Of a DNA stretch of 64,000 bases, positions 41,012 to 50,213 are shown piece by piece. The notes beneath the pieces are model-generated. The model made no database searches. It was not told the origin of the DNA and saw nothing but the letters and a program-made list of their open reading frames with translations. Source of the DNA: Pectobacterium versatile (GTDB lineage Bacteria > Pseudomonadota > Gammaproteobacteria > Enterobacterales > Enterobacteriaceae). A program made the translations under genes and the position numbers. The DNA is taken from positions 1-64,000 of the forward strand of contig NZ_JAINZP010000004.1 of assembly GCF_020166435.1 (NCBI RefSeq), in the 5' to 3' direction. The stretch's first letter is position 1; the number at the start of each line of letters is the position of its first letter.

Positions 41012-42835
41012 ATGGAATCACTCACTCGCAGAACTTTCGTTAAGCTCGGTGCAGGCAGCGCCATTACGCTGGCTGGCGGCTTTTTTCACGCTAACGGCGA
41101 ATCGGCAGCCCCCGCCGGACCGCTGCGCATTGCCATTATTTCGGATGTCCACGTCCACAATATCTACGGCAACTACGATTTTGACGGCCTGCCTGATGCG
41201 CAGACGGGAAAAAAGCTGACCATTCGCACCCTGAAAGATTCGGTGAATTCGACCCGCATCTTCAACGAACCCTACTTTGCGCTGCTGGCCGCGCTCGACG
41301 AACTGGCAAAACAGCAGGTGAAATACGTCGTGCTGTCCGGCGATTATTCTGATGATGGGCAACAGCCTACCGTTGAAGGTATTGCCGCTATCCTGACGCA
41401 GTATGAGCAGCGTCACGGTATGCGCTTCTTCGCCACGCCGGGCAACCACGACGTTAATCGCCCGCAGGGGGATGACTCCTCGGAGAGAATGCTCAATGCC
41501 GACGGCAGCAGCACCATGCTGAGCAGTAAATCCGACGTCAAACTCGGTGATGCAAAATCGTTGATTGTCACAGCCAAAATGCAGGCACTCGGCTATGAAC
41601 GTGGCCTGCCGCTGATGAAGCCGTTTGGTTTCTTTAAACGCGACGATTTTCTGCACTGGGAAACGCCGTTTGGTGACAGTGATGAACTCAGTCAGCGTCA
41701 GTATCTCGCCCGTTCGCCGGACGGCAGCAAACAGTGGAACATCGTAGACGCCTCCTATCTGGTGGAGCCGGAAGCTGGACTGTGGCTGCTTTCCATTGAT
41801 GCCAACGTGTATCAGGTTAAAAACGGCCCAGAAAAGCGTGAGGAGATCAAAGGCTACTCCACCAGCAGCGACACGGGCTGGAACGCCTTGTTGACGGAAA
41901 AGCCGTTCATGCTGCCGTGGGTGAAATCGGTAGTGCAACGGGCGAAAGCGCAGAACAAGAAGCTGCTGGTGTTCTCGCACTATCCGCTGGTCGATTTTCT
42001 CGACGGCACGGTAGAAGATGAAAAACAGCTCTTTGGCAGCAACAGCTTCATTAAACGCACGCCGCGGCCAGAGGTCGCCGAACAGGCGCTGGCGGCAGGT
42101 ATTCGCCTGCATTTCAGCGGCCACCTGCACGTTAACGACACCGGCGTGTATCGCGGTTCACAGGGGACGCTGGTCAATGTTGCCGTGCCATCGCTCGCTG
42201 CCTATCCGCCAGCCATGAAGCTGGCGACGCTACACAACGACAGGGTAGATATCGATACGCTGGTGCTGCGCAACGTGCCGCAGTTCAACCATCTGTTCCC
42301 GTTTTATCAGAAAGAGTTGGATCGCACCGGTGAACCGCTGGGTGACATCCTGAAAAGCCGCGATTATTACGATTTCCTGCACCATCATCTGGCGCTGCTG
42401 GTACGCCAGCGTTTTCTGGTGAAAGACTGGCCGGAAGATTTATCGCCCCTCATCACTACGCTGAACTGCGCCGATCTGCTGTGGATCGCACAACAACAGG
42501 AACCGCTCAGCGCCAAAACGCTGCCCGACGCCGCCGAGCGCAAACCGACTGCGGTTGCAGGCACCGAAGGGTTACAGGATATTTCGCTGCTCACGCTGGT
42601 GACCGACTGGTACTGCCTGCGCAACGGCAGCGATCTCGCCTGGCAGGATATCCCGGCTGCGCGGGTGAAACAGTACCGCGCACTGCTGGCGGCCTACACG
42701 CCAACGACCACGCTACCACCGGACAGTCTGCAATACCGCTTCGGCCTGATGCTGAAAATCCTAGCCGGTTACATCAACGATGAGCCTGCTACTCGCTTTG
42801 TGGTTGATATGCAGGGGAATTTTTTAACAGTATAA
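41012..42835 (+). CDS. Tat-exported calcineurin-type metallophosphoesterase
   Basis: A 607-aa protein. The N-terminus MESLTRRTFVKLGAGSAITL is a twin-arginine signal, so it is exported folded to the periplasm. The catalytic domain shows all metallophosphoesterase motifs: SDVHVHN, LSGDYSDD, PGNHDVNRP, FSHYPL and FSGHLHVNDTG (D-x-H, GD, GNH[DE], H, GHxH). About 200 C-terminal residues are helical and of unknown role. The start at 41012 is chosen for the Tat motif and the GGAGA upstream; an earlier GTG would lie within the ERIC. It might remove phosphate from imported nutrients, but a link to the sugar locus is only positional. Confidence 0.9.
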   Translation: MESLTRRTFVKLGAGSAITLAGGFFHANGESAAPAGPLRIAIISDVHVHNIYGNYDFDGLPDAQTGKKLTIRTLKDSVNSTRIFNEPYFALLAALDELAKQQVKYVVLSGDYSDDGQQPTVEGIAAILTQYEQRHGMRFFATPGNHDVNRPQGDDSSERMLNADGSSTMLSSKSDVKLGDAKSLIVTAKMQALGYERGLPLMKPFGFFKRDDFLHWETPFGDSDELSQRQYLARSPDGSKQWNIVDASYLVEPEAGLWLLSIDANVYQVKNGPEKREEIKGYSTSSDTGWNALLTEKPFMLPWVKSVVQRAKAQNKKLLVFSHYPLVDFLDGTVEDEKQLFGSNSFIKRTPRPEVAEQALAAGIRLHFSGHLHVNDTGVYRGSQGTLVNVAVPSLAAYPPAMKLATLHNDRVDIDTLVLRNVPQFNHLFPFYQKELDRTGEPLGDILKSRDYYDFLHHHLALLVRQRFLVKDWPEDLSPLITTLNCADLLWIAQQQEPLSAKTLPDAAERKPTAVAGTEGLQDISLLTLVTDWYCLRNGSDLAWQDIPAARVKQYRALLAAYTPTTTLPPDSLQYRFGLMLKILAGYINDEPATRFVVDMQGNFLTV

Positions 42836-43254
42836 GATTTTCTCTTTCGGGGGAGGCTTCGTACGCCACGCTGAAGATAAAAACTGAGCCAACTCATATT
42901 GCTCACGGGTCTTCTCTTCACGGCGTAAAAAATTATGCTGAGGTGAACATGAACGCCGAGTGAGCGGCATGGATGCCGCGAAAGCCAGTGCCGCGTCGGG
43001 AACGCGTCACTGGCGGCTCGAAAAGCGGGCATGGGCACCGAAGGCACCGCGTTAGCGGCATAATTTCCGCCAAAAGCCGGGGTTCATAGGGGGCTGGCGT
43101 AGCCCCCTATGTCGGGCGCGTGCTACGACGTAGCATGAAGATAACAGTGTTCGACGCGCACGAAATAGTGCCCCCCTGCCTCATCAATCACACCCCTCCC
43201 CCTAATCGGCTTACATAATTTTTTACCTATTCCCTCTGTCGTCGTCGCCAAAAA
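42836..43254. other. Hairpin-rich intergenic element of unknown nature
   Basis: This gene-free interval is packed with inverted repeats: GCGGCAT/ATGCCGC (42964-42979), GCCAGTG/CACTGGC (42984-43014), an 11-bp perfect stem CATAGGGGGCT/AGCCCCCTATG (43085-43111), and TGCTACG/CGTAGCA (43120-43134). No ORF with a credible start spans it. It may be a dispersed repeat of the genus, a cluster of terminators for the phosphoesterase gene, or a structured RNA. The last 100 bp carry the promoter for the zinc operon. Confidence 0.5.
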
Positions 43255-43260
43255 GTGATA

Positions 43261-43275
43261 TGTTATAATATAACA
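43261..43275. promoter_or_regulatory. Zur box overlapping the -10 of the zinc operon
   Basis: TGTTATAATATAACA is a perfect 15-bp palindrome within GTGATATGTTATAATATAAC plus AATTT, matching the enterobacterial Zur operator (ATGTTATANTATAACAT core). A -10 TATAAT (43264-43269) is embedded in it, so zinc-bound Zur would block RNA polymerase directly. Confidence 0.87.
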
Positions 43276-43291
43276 ATTTAGCCTTTTGCCG

Positions 43292-43402
43292 ATGATAATG
43301 ACAAGTTTTTACTCTCTCTCCGCGTTCAAGCGCGTGTTACTGGTTTCCCTGCTGTTGGTGCTGTTGTGGCTATTGGTTGGGTGGGCGGTGATGTTGCCAT
43401 GA
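43292..43402 (+). CDS. 36-aa membrane peptide leading the zinc ABC operon
   Basis: A short ORF (MIMTSFYSLSAFKR followed by LLLVLLWLLVGWAVMLP) encodes one hydrophobic helix after a basic turn. Its TGA overlaps the ATG of the ATPase gene (ATGA), and it begins 17 bp after the Zur box, so it is the first cistron of the Zur-controlled transcript. An internal ATG at 43298 is an alternative start. I do not recognise the family. It could be a small transporter-associated membrane protein or a leader ORF for translational coupling. Confidence 0.62.
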   Translation: MIMTSFYSLSAFKRVLLVSLLLVLLWLLVGWAVMLP

Positions 43403-44109
43403 TTGCTCTACAGGAACTGGCCTTTGGCTATCGTCATCAGCCACCGCTCGCGACACTCAGCGGATGCTTTCATCAGGGATCGCTGACGGCGATTATCGGC
43501 GCGAACGGCAGCGGAAAATCTACGCTGCTGAAAACGCTGGTGGGTCTGCTGCCGCCGCTTTCTGGTTCGTTCAGCCTCGGTAACGACAGCAACAATAATG
43601 CTATTGGCTATCTACCCCAGCTCTCCGAATTTGATCGGCAGTTTCCTATCAGCGTGCGCGATCTGGTGCTTATGGGATCGCTGCCCCATCGCGGCTTGCT
43701 GCGGAGTATTAACGCCAACTGGCACAGCAAAGCGATCGATGCGCTCGACGCAGTCTCCATGACGGACTTCGCCGATCGGCATATTGGCGTCCTGTCCGGC
43801 GGGCAGCTACAGCGCGTGCTCTTCGCGCGACTGCTGCTGACACAGGCTCCCATCATTCTGCTGGATGAGCCTTTTACCGGCGTCGATAGCCAGACCACGC
43901 AAACACTCTTGCAGATTATCGAACAGCTTCACGCCGAAGGCAGAACCATTCTGGCCGTATTGCACAATCTGGAAGTCGTCGGGCAGCACTTCCCAACTAT
44001 CTTACACCTCACCCCAGACGGCCACCGCTGGGGAGATGCCCAACCCCTATTACATAGCCTGCGCAAGGCCGACAGCGATACGCCAACGCTCAGGATTGTC
44101 ACCTCATGA
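43399..44109 (+). CDS. Zinc (metal) ABC transporter ATPase
   Basis: A 236-aa ATPase of the metal-chelate/zinc import family. Walker A is GANGSGKST, the signature is LSGGQLQRVLFARLL, Walker B is IILLDEPFTG, and the switch histidine is in AVLHNLEVV. It starts at ATG 43399 (MIALQELAFGYRH), overlapping the 36-aa peptide; a longer start would ignore that overlap. The stop overlaps the permease start. The Zur box upstream points to zinc rather than manganese or iron. Confidence 0.92.
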   Translation: MIALQELAFGYRHQPPLATLSGCFHQGSLTAIIGANGSGKSTLLKTLVGLLPPLSGSFSLGNDSNNNAIGYLPQLSEFDRQFPISVRDLVLMGSLPHRGLLRSINANWHSKAIDALDAVSMTDFADRHIGVLSGGQLQRVLFARLLLTQAPIILLDEPFTGVDSQTTQTLLQIIEQLHAEGRTILAVLHNLEVVGQHFPTILHLTPDGHRWGDAQPLLHSLRKADSDTPTLRIVTS

Positions 44110-44960
44110 TGCTATTCCACCTGATTACTTCTCCTTTTGCCGAGTTCGGTTTTATGCGTCGTGCGCTGGTCGGCTGTCTGGTCATCACGCTGAGCGCCGC
44201 CCCGCTGGGCTGTTTCCTGCTGTTGCGGCGCATGAGCCTGATTGGCGATGCGCTGTCACACGCGGTCTTACCCGGCGTCGCCATCGGCTACCTCATCTCG
44301 GGGATGTCGCTGCTGGCGATGGGGATCGGCGGTTTTATCGCCGGGCTGTCTGTCGCCATGCTCTCCGGCTTCGTCACCCGCCACACGGAATTGAAAGAGG
44401 ATGCTAGCTTTGCCGGATTTTACCTCGGCTCGCTAGCACTCGGCGTCACGCTGGTGTCACTGCGCGGCTCCAGCGTCGATCTGTTGCATGTGCTGTTCGG
44501 ATCGATTCTGGCGGTAGATCGTGCCGCGCTGATCGACATTGCGCTGATCGGATCGACCTCCTTGCTGGTGCTGGCGGTGATCTATCGGGCGCTGGTGATT
44601 GAATCGTTTGACGTAACCTTCCTGCGCATCAGTTCAGGGCGCTATCGGGCGTTAATCCACGGTCTATTTCTGTCGCTGGTGGTGCTGAATCTGGTCGCTG
44701 GGTTCCAGCTGCTAGGCACGCTGATGACGGTCGGCATGATGATGCTGCCTGCCGCCAGCGCACGCTTCTGGACACAGCGCCTGCCCGTCATGCTCGGCAT
44801 TGCGGTGCTGCAAGGGATGCTCGCCAGCCTGATCGGGCTGCTGTGGTCCTACTATGCCGAGCTGCCCGCCGGGCCTGCCATCATTCTGACGATTACGCTG
44901 TTTTTTTGTTTCTCGGTCTGCGTTGGTCACAACGGTGGGCTGTTACGCCTGCGTCGGTGA
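44106..44960 (+). CDS. Zinc (metal) ABC transporter permease
   Basis: A 284-aa permease of the ZnuB/MntB type with eight or so membrane helices. Conserved motifs include LIGDALSHAVLPGVAIGYL near residue 40 and a long hydrophobic C-terminus (PAIILTITLFFCFSVCVGHN). It overlaps the ATPase stop and is followed 40 bp later by the binding-protein gene. It forms the zinc channel with a second copy of itself. Confidence 0.93.
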   Translation: MMLFHLITSPFAEFGFMRRALVGCLVITLSAAPLGCFLLLRRMSLIGDALSHAVLPGVAIGYLISGMSLLAMGIGGFIAGLSVAMLSGFVTRHTELKEDASFAGFYLGSLALGVTLVSLRGSSVDLLHVLFGSILAVDRAALIDIALIGSTSLLVLAVIYRALVIESFDVTFLRISSGRYRALIHGLFLSLVVLNLVAGFQLLGTLMTVGMMMLPAASARFWTQRLPVMLGIAVLQGMLASLIGLLWSYYAELPAGPAIILTITLFFCFSVCVGHNGGLLRLRR

Positions 44961-45000
44961 CCGATGAATCTCGTTATCTGCAACTGTCTGTGAGGGAAAA

Positions 45001-45879
45001 ATGAAACGTTCACTGTTAGCTATTGCTTTATCCGGCCTGCTGCTTAGCCCACTGGCGATGGCAAAGAATCTTGATGTTGTCGCCAGCTTTTCCGTACTCG
45101 GCGATATGGTCAGCCACATCGGCGGCGATCGCGTTACCGTGACCGATCTGGTGAAACCCAATGGCGATCCGCATGAGTTTGAACCGTCTCCGAAAGACAG
45201 CAAAACGCTGGCTAACGCCGATCTGGTTTTCGTTAACGGGCTGGGTCTGGAAGGGTGGATCGACCGGTTGGTCACCGCCTCCGGCTACCGTGGTGAGGTA
45301 ATCACGGCATCAAACGGAATTGAAACACGCTCGATGGTGGAAGACGGAAAAACCGAAACCGATCCGCATGCCTGGAACAGCATGAGCAACGGCGTGGTCT
45401 ACGCGCACAACATCGTCAATGCGCTGGTGAAAGTCGATCCAACGAATGCCGATTACTATCGTCAGCAGGGTGAAACCTACATCAAACAGCTACAGGGACT
45501 GGATAGCTATGCGAAGAAAACGTTCGCCGACATTCCGCCAGAAAAACGTAAAGTGCTGACCAGCCATGACGCGTTCGGCTATTTCGGTCAGGCCTACGGC
45601 GTGACGTTCCTGTCGCCAGTGGGCTACTCTACCGAGTCAGAAGCCAGCAGCAAAAAAGTGGCCTCGCTGATTAAGCAAATCAAAAAAGAGAAGGTGAAAA
45701 GCTACTTCATTGAAAACCAGACCGATGGACGTCTGGTGAAGCAAATCGCGACGGCCAGCGGCGCGCAGCCTGGCGGTGAACTGTACCCGGAAGCGCTGAC
45801 CGATGCATCTGGCCCCGCGTCAACTTACACGGCGGCGTTTAAGCACAACGTCGATACCCTCGCCGCCAGCATGAAATAA
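45001..45879 (+). CDS. Zinc (metal) ABC transporter binding protein
   Basis: A 292-aa periplasmic cluster A-I metal-binding protein with a signal peptide (MKRSLLAIALSGLLLSPLAMA). Likely metal ligands are the His of DPHEFEPSPKD, the His of DPHAWNS, the His of SHDAFGYFG and an acidic residue in LYPEALTDASGPA. The His-rich loop typical of classic ZnuA is absent, so this is a ZnuA variant or a second zinc system. It is the final gene of the operon and is followed by a hairpin. Confidence 0.92.
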   Translation: MKRSLLAIALSGLLLSPLAMAKNLDVVASFSVLGDMVSHIGGDRVTVTDLVKPNGDPHEFEPSPKDSKTLANADLVFVNGLGLEGWIDRLVTASGYRGEVITASNGIETRSMVEDGKTETDPHAWNSMSNGVVYAHNIVNALVKVDPTNADYYRQQGETYIKQLQGLDSYAKKTFADIPPEKRKVLTSHDAFGYFGQAYGVTFLSPVGYSTESEASSKKVASLIKQIKKEKVKSYFIENQTDGRLVKQIATASGAQPGGELYPEALTDASGPASTYTAAFKHNVDTLAASMK

Positions 45880-45887
45880 GCCCATTC

Positions 45888-45925
45888 CTGCCCTTGCGCT
45901 TATCAACAGAGACGCACAAGGGCAG
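45888..45925 (+). terminator. Hairpin after the zinc operon
   Basis: CTGCCCTTG (45888-45896) pairs with CAAGGGCAG (45917-45925) across a 20-base loop. No T tract follows, so termination strength is uncertain. Confidence 0.5.
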
Positions 45926-45964
45926 CGATACCGGAAAACACTCCGCCGAACGCTGCCCATGGCG

Positions 45965-46015
45965 TCATGTCCTCTGTTAGCTCATGTTCTTTGTTAGCTC
46001 ATGTTCTCTGTTAGA
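45965..46015. repeat. Three tandem 17-bp repeats
   Basis: Three consecutive units, TCATGTCCTCTGTTAGC, TCATGTTCTTTGTTAGC and TCATGTTCTCTGTTAGA, lie between the zinc operon and the 3' end of the ter kinase gene. No function is evident; a slippage-prone spacer is the simplest reading. Confidence 0.9.
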
Positions 46016-46026
46016 ATAGTGCCGTG

Positions 46027-47526
46027 TTAATTTGTGACCAACTGTACTACCACCAGCCTTCCCCCCTCTTGGGTGGAAAGAACAAACTGGGCACCGTCCG
46101 TCAACGCCAGTTTGTCTCCGATGGCGACCTTATTCTTGTCGGGTAACGACATCAATTCCTCAATGCCTTCATTAACCAGCCACCATTGGTCATTATGAAA
46201 CACAAAATAGCCAACACGCTTCTTTTGTTCTGGTGTCGTGCGCTCGTTGGGGGCAATTAACCGGTTCACGTGCCAGGCATACAAGGACTGACCATTCCAT
46301 ACCATCAAACGGTGGTCGTCTGGACGATAGCTTCCCGTTTTACGCGAAGAATACAGATTGAGTATCGGCAGTTTTCCTTTATACGGCGTGCCGCAGTAAG
46401 GGCATGAGGGCTGCGTTTTACCTGAAAACACATACCATTTCTGTTCACAGGCTACATTCTGGCACGGCTGGATGAGATCGACCGTTTTCACCAGTGCCGT
46501 TTCCCACTCGTCGGCCGTTGGGCGCTTGGTTGGCTCATGCAAACCGGTAATAAAGGCTTTATCAAAAAGAGGCGTAAGATAAGGCCCGAGAACGGTATAG
46601 GGGATCTTATCCGTATCTGCCCACGGTAAGGATGATGGGCTAACCTGGCTGAGCTTAACCGCATTGCTGCGGTCTGTCGGGTGCTCGATAAACAAAGCCT
46701 TTTCCCCCATAGACAGGGATTCGTCCCGCATTTCATCATCCATGTCATGAATTTTACCGCCCCGTAGCGGGTGTCGGTAAAACAGATACATGTAGATTAA
46801 TACTGACAGCGCGTGGCGATCGGTGCTGATGCTCGGTAAGATCCGGTTAGCATCCTCTTTCGCCAGATGGGTGGTTTTAACGACTTCGGGAGCGATAAAG
46901 TCCGGCGTGCCGACAACGTCCGGCGGGTATTTCCCCGGCACCACCAAACCATCGATATCGATCACGCAGGCATGCCCGGCCTCAGGATCCACCAGCACAT
47001 TCTTATAACTCAGATCGCTATGACACAAACCCGCTGCGTGCATGCGCCGTACCGCACGGGTCAACAACAGGCAGACTTTCAGATAATTGAGCAGGTTGCC
47101 GCGCTCACGCGGATCGAGGAATTTATTCTGGTTATTCGCACTGGCGAACCATTTCCCTTCTTTTTCCCGCCCCTTGATACCAAGAAAATCATCATTCTTA
47201 GAACCATACTTAAAGAAAAAGTGGCTGTGGTAGGTTGGCACCACAATCCCTATCCGCCCCTGATGCTCAACCACGCTGGTCGGCCAGCAGAACAGGTCTT
47301 GCCAGTAGTCGCCCCCCGCTTGCTCAAAAATACTTTGCCGATAGCGGCCAGTGATCATCGCGATCCGTTCTTTCGCCTGCTCATTCTGGGGCTTTTTGTA
47401 GAAAGCCACCACGTAGGTCTTATCAGGGGAAAAATAGACATCCTTCATCGAACCCGAACCGATGATTTCGTCAACGTATTGGACAGGCTCACCGTCTCGG
47501 GTAGTACAACTAATAATATTAGTCAT
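46027..47526 (-). CDS. Ter-associated Ser/Thr protein kinase with C-terminal zinc ribbon
   Basis: A 499-aa kinase. The N-lobe has GSGSMKDVYF (glycine-rich loop, about 22-31) and VVAFYKK. The catalytic loop is HSDLSYKNVLVD, and CVIDIDGL stands in the DFG position (DID). A C-terminal CxxxC...CxxC ribbon (CQNVACEQKWY, then CPYCGTPY) is followed by a beta-rich tail. It is the last gene of the kinase/phosphatase/VWA half of the ter locus, 30 bp after PP2C. This trio is known from ter loci, where it is proposed to set the phosphorylation state of TerY/TerD proteins. The kinase substrate is unknown. Confidence 0.9.
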   Translation of the reverse strand: MTNIISCTTRDGEPVQYVDEIIGSGSMKDVYFSPDKTYVVAFYKKPQNEQAKERIAMITGRYRQSIFEQAGGDYWQDLFCWPTSVVEHQGRIGIVVPTYHSHFFFKYGSKNDDFLGIKGREKEGKWFASANNQNKFLDPRERGNLLNYLKVCLLLTRAVRRMHAAGLCHSDLSYKNVLVDPEAGHACVIDIDGLVVPGKYPPDVVGTPDFIAPEVVKTTHLAKEDANRILPSISTDRHALSVLIYMYLFYRHPLRGGKIHDMDDEMRDESLSMGEKALFIEHPTDRSNAVKLSQVSPSSLPWADTDKIPYTVLGPYLTPLFDKAFITGLHEPTKRPTADEWETALVKTVDLIQPCQNVACEQKWYVFSGKTQPSCPYCGTPYKGKLPILNLYSSRKTGSYRPDDHRLMVWNGQSLYAWHVNRLIAPNERTTPEQKKRVGYFVFHNDQWWLVNEGIEELMSLPDKNKVAIGDKLALTDGAQFVLSTQEGGRLVVVQLVTN

Positions 47527-47556
47527 TGATTATCACCAGCGATCCATTTCTGAGAC

Positions 47557-49164
47557 TCACCATGCCACGACGATCGTCCGGTCATCATGGTTTCCGGGCG
47601 AGAAAAAGTTTAGCCACTCAGCCAGTTGTTCTGCCGCCTGTTCGCTATCATTCAGACAGGGGGCAATATCGGCGACCAGCGCATCCCATTTTTCCGGATT
47701 TTTTAGCCCGTTATCGGTTTCAAAATACGGATCGGACACCCCATCGGTCATCAGGATCAGGTGCGAAATATCGCTCCATTTGCCGATAATGACTCGCTCG
47801 CTAAACTGGGGATCCTGTACGGCATTCTGATCCAAAAAACGGGTTTGCCCTGCATATTCACCACTATCTGGCTTGCCTAATAGACGAACTTTGCCCACCG
47901 GGCCGTAGGCGGCAATAGCCCCATCTCCCAGCCAGAATGAGGCAGCAAACAGCCCATCCGCAGTGCGCAACGATACCGTCGCGAGCAGCGTGGTGGAGTA
48001 AGATTTGACATGTTCACCGGTTTCTATCGATTCGCCGTCGAGCTTATGTACCGCACGCTGTGCCGCCTTATGAAACTGTCTGCTGAAGAAGGTGAAAATC
48101 TCTTTCTGGCCTTCCGACGTCCACTGGGAAATCTCAGGCTTTAGCCATGCGGCCGATTCTTCCGCCATCTGCCGTGCTAAATAGCCGCCAACCTCCTCTG
48201 TGACCAGCCGCGACCCTTCACGAGAATTTTTGGCACTCCCAGCGCCATCAGCAACCAACAAGACACTCCAGCCGCTGTCATTATCGTGAGCGATAAAATA
48301 ATCATCATCACGAAAAGTGCCAACGTGTTCGTGTGAACGCCCTCGGCGGCTAGCAGCAACGATATTAACGCCTGGTTGACGGATCAGTTGGTGCGCGACA
48401 TTCGCTTTAAAATAACGATCGTCCGCTGGAGGATCGATAATTTTCCATAGGCTGCGCGGATCGGGATTCACGATCAAGAGCACCGTTGTTGTCCCTGTTA
48501 GCGCGGCTCCACATGACCAGTGGAGGGTGATTTCCCGATCGCCACTTTGGGTCGGCGTTCCCACCAGCGACGTCGTGTCTCGGTCGAAATGCAGTCCGAT
48601 CGCTTCGCCAAAAATCACGTCCTGTATATCAGGCTGGATCCCGTTATCGAGGATAATTTCAATAGGCGCGTTAAATGGCGTACCGACACGCGCATTGGCG
48701 ATGTTAACTTTTGCCTGTGGCGCACGCGTCGTGGGAGCCGCGTTCTGGCGCTGGTTCGACGTTGGGATCTGTCCAGGTTTTAGCATATCTGCACCACTCA
48801 GATTATTTTGCGTGGCATTCAATTCCGTAAATGGCATCGTTTCCCACTGTGCTTTTTCCGCGTTCTCCTGCTCTGTCGATTCTACACCGCTGGTCGATAC
48901 CGGCTCGACGCTCTCCGACACGATGATCTCAGACGGAAGCGTATCATCCGGCCCAGATGCGGTTACCACATCGGGTAGCGTTGCGGCGCTAGTTGGCGGC
49001 GTTCCTTCAGCCTTGAGCATCACCTGTTCACGCAGTTTTTCTAACTGTAGGCATAACTCAGTATCGTCGTCCCAGACGTGATGTTCGGCTTCGGGAAGCG
49101 TTTTTCCTGCCTGTTGTAGAATAAGCGTGAATATCTGGCGATTCAGACTGACATCATGATCCAT
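47557..49164 (-). CDS. Ter-associated PP2C-type protein phosphatase
   Basis: A 535-aa protein. About 250 N-terminal residues are low-complexity or beta-sandwich-like (FNAPIEIILDNGIQPDIQDV, then DREITLHWSC). The C-terminal PP2C domain begins ASRRGRSHEHVGTFRDDDYF and has metal-binding VADGAG, SFWLGDGAIAAYG and LMTDGVSDPYF. It would reverse phosphorylation by the adjacent kinase. The ATG overlaps the stop of the upstream VWA gene (TAATG). The N-terminal region may bind the VWA or TerD-family partners. Confidence 0.9.
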   Translation of the reverse strand: MDHDVSLNRQIFTLILQQAGKTLPEAEHHVWDDDTELCLQLEKLREQVMLKAEGTPPTSAATLPDVVTASGPDDTLPSEIIVSESVEPVSTSGVESTEQENAEKAQWETMPFTELNATQNNLSGADMLKPGQIPTSNQRQNAAPTTRAPQAKVNIANARVGTPFNAPIEIILDNGIQPDIQDVIFGEAIGLHFDRDTTSLVGTPTQSGDREITLHWSCGAALTGTTTVLLIVNPDPRSLWKIIDPPADDRYFKANVAHQLIRQPGVNIVAASRRGRSHEHVGTFRDDDYFIAHDNDSGWSVLLVADGAGSAKNSREGSRLVTEEVGGYLARQMAEESAAWLKPEISQWTSEGQKEIFTFFSRQFHKAAQRAVHKLDGESIETGEHVKSYSTTLLATVSLRTADGLFAASFWLGDGAIAAYGPVGKVRLLGKPDSGEYAGQTRFLDQNAVQDPQFSERVIIGKWSDISHLILMTDGVSDPYFETDNGLKNPEKWDALVADIAPCLNDSEQAAEQLAEWLNFFSPGNHDDRTIVVAW

Positions 49165-50213
49165 TAGCCTCTCCCACGGTTAACATCAAAATCTTCCACA
49201 CCGCCATTTTCACTAAAGCTAATGTTATTATCGCACCATGGGCATATCACGGTTTCTGGCCCGTTGATACACAATAGCTTTCCACAGGAACACATCGCGA
49301 AGGCACTGGCATTACCACAATGGGGGCAACCCGGCGCACCGTGTAATTCGCTCGTATTCACCTGTAGCGCAGAGGCGGAGGCATCACTCCAGGCAAAATA
49401 ATCTTCATCAATAGGGAAACAGCCTGCCAAATTAAACCCGTTGATATTGAGCTTAAAATTGAGGGAAGACAGATTGACGTTGGGGCGCTCATATTTCATC
49501 AGATAGGGACGACGTGATTTATTGCAGCGACCGACGAGGATCACACAGTTCTCATCATAAGCCCTCGCCACCTCATCCTTGGCCAACCGAACAATAGACC
49601 CCGTCGTCGGCAACAGCGGCGGTGTCTCCTCTCCGACGCTACGGCTATGTGCGGTAACAGAAGCCGTTATCCATTTAATAAAGCGGGTGAAATCCCCTTC
49701 CTGTGCATCAGTAAACAACAAGACATTTTCGGTGAGCTGGCGCAGCGTACTTAAGTCGGCAGAAGCCCCTAAGCCAATCGCAATCAGGTTAACCTTACTG
49801 GCGTAGTGTGTTTTCCAACGTGTAATCTCTGGGGTGATATCATCCGTCGGGCGACCATCGGTCAGTAGATAGACCACCGGTTTCCAATCACCTTTACGCT
49901 CTTGCGTCGTCTTTCTGACTTGCTCATCGATCTGTTTAGTCAATTCCCGTATCGCCGCCCCGAGGCTAGTACCACCACCTAACGGCAGACGCGGTGGATA
50001 AAATGACACTACTTCCACAAGGGGGACGATGGTTTGCGCCACACCAGCAAAAGCAATGACAGAAATCCATGCGGTTTCGAGGGCGTGAGGGTCTTTTTTC
50101 AGATCGCTGACGATAGTCTGGAGGCCATCGTTCATTTTCTTCAGATTATCTCCGATCATCGACTCCGAGCAGTCGAGAACGAAGAAAATGGGTAGTCGTC
50201 TCATCACAGACAC
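49164..50213 (-). CDS. TerY-type VWA protein with C-terminal zinc ribbon
   Basis: A 349-aa von Willebrand A domain protein. The metal-ion site is DCSES (Asp14-Ser18) with LLTDGRPTDD further on; Thr and Asp positions are kept. After the VWA domain (about 1-210) comes a beta-rich segment and a double-CxxC ribbon (CPHCGNASAFAMCSCGKLLC, then CPWCDNN). This resembles the TerY3-like member of ter loci. It is encoded directly before PP2C and kinase, so it may bridge the VWA proteins and the phospho-signalling pair. Confidence 0.9.
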   Translation of the reverse strand: MSVMRRLPIFFVLDCSESMIGDNLKKMNDGLQTIVSDLKKDPHALETAWISVIAFAGVAQTIVPLVEVVSFYPPRLPLGGGTSLGAAIRELTKQIDEQVRKTTQERKGDWKPVVYLLTDGRPTDDITPEITRWKTHYASKVNLIAIGLGASADLSTLRQLTENVLLFTDAQEGDFTRFIKWITASVTAHSRSVGEETPPLLPTTGSIVRLAKDEVARAYDENCVILVGRCNKSRRPYLMKYERPNVNLSSLNFKLNINGFNLAGCFPIDEDYFAWSDASASALQVNTSELHGAPGCPHCGNASAFAMCSCGKLLCINGPETVICPWCDNNISFSENGGVEDFDVNRGRG

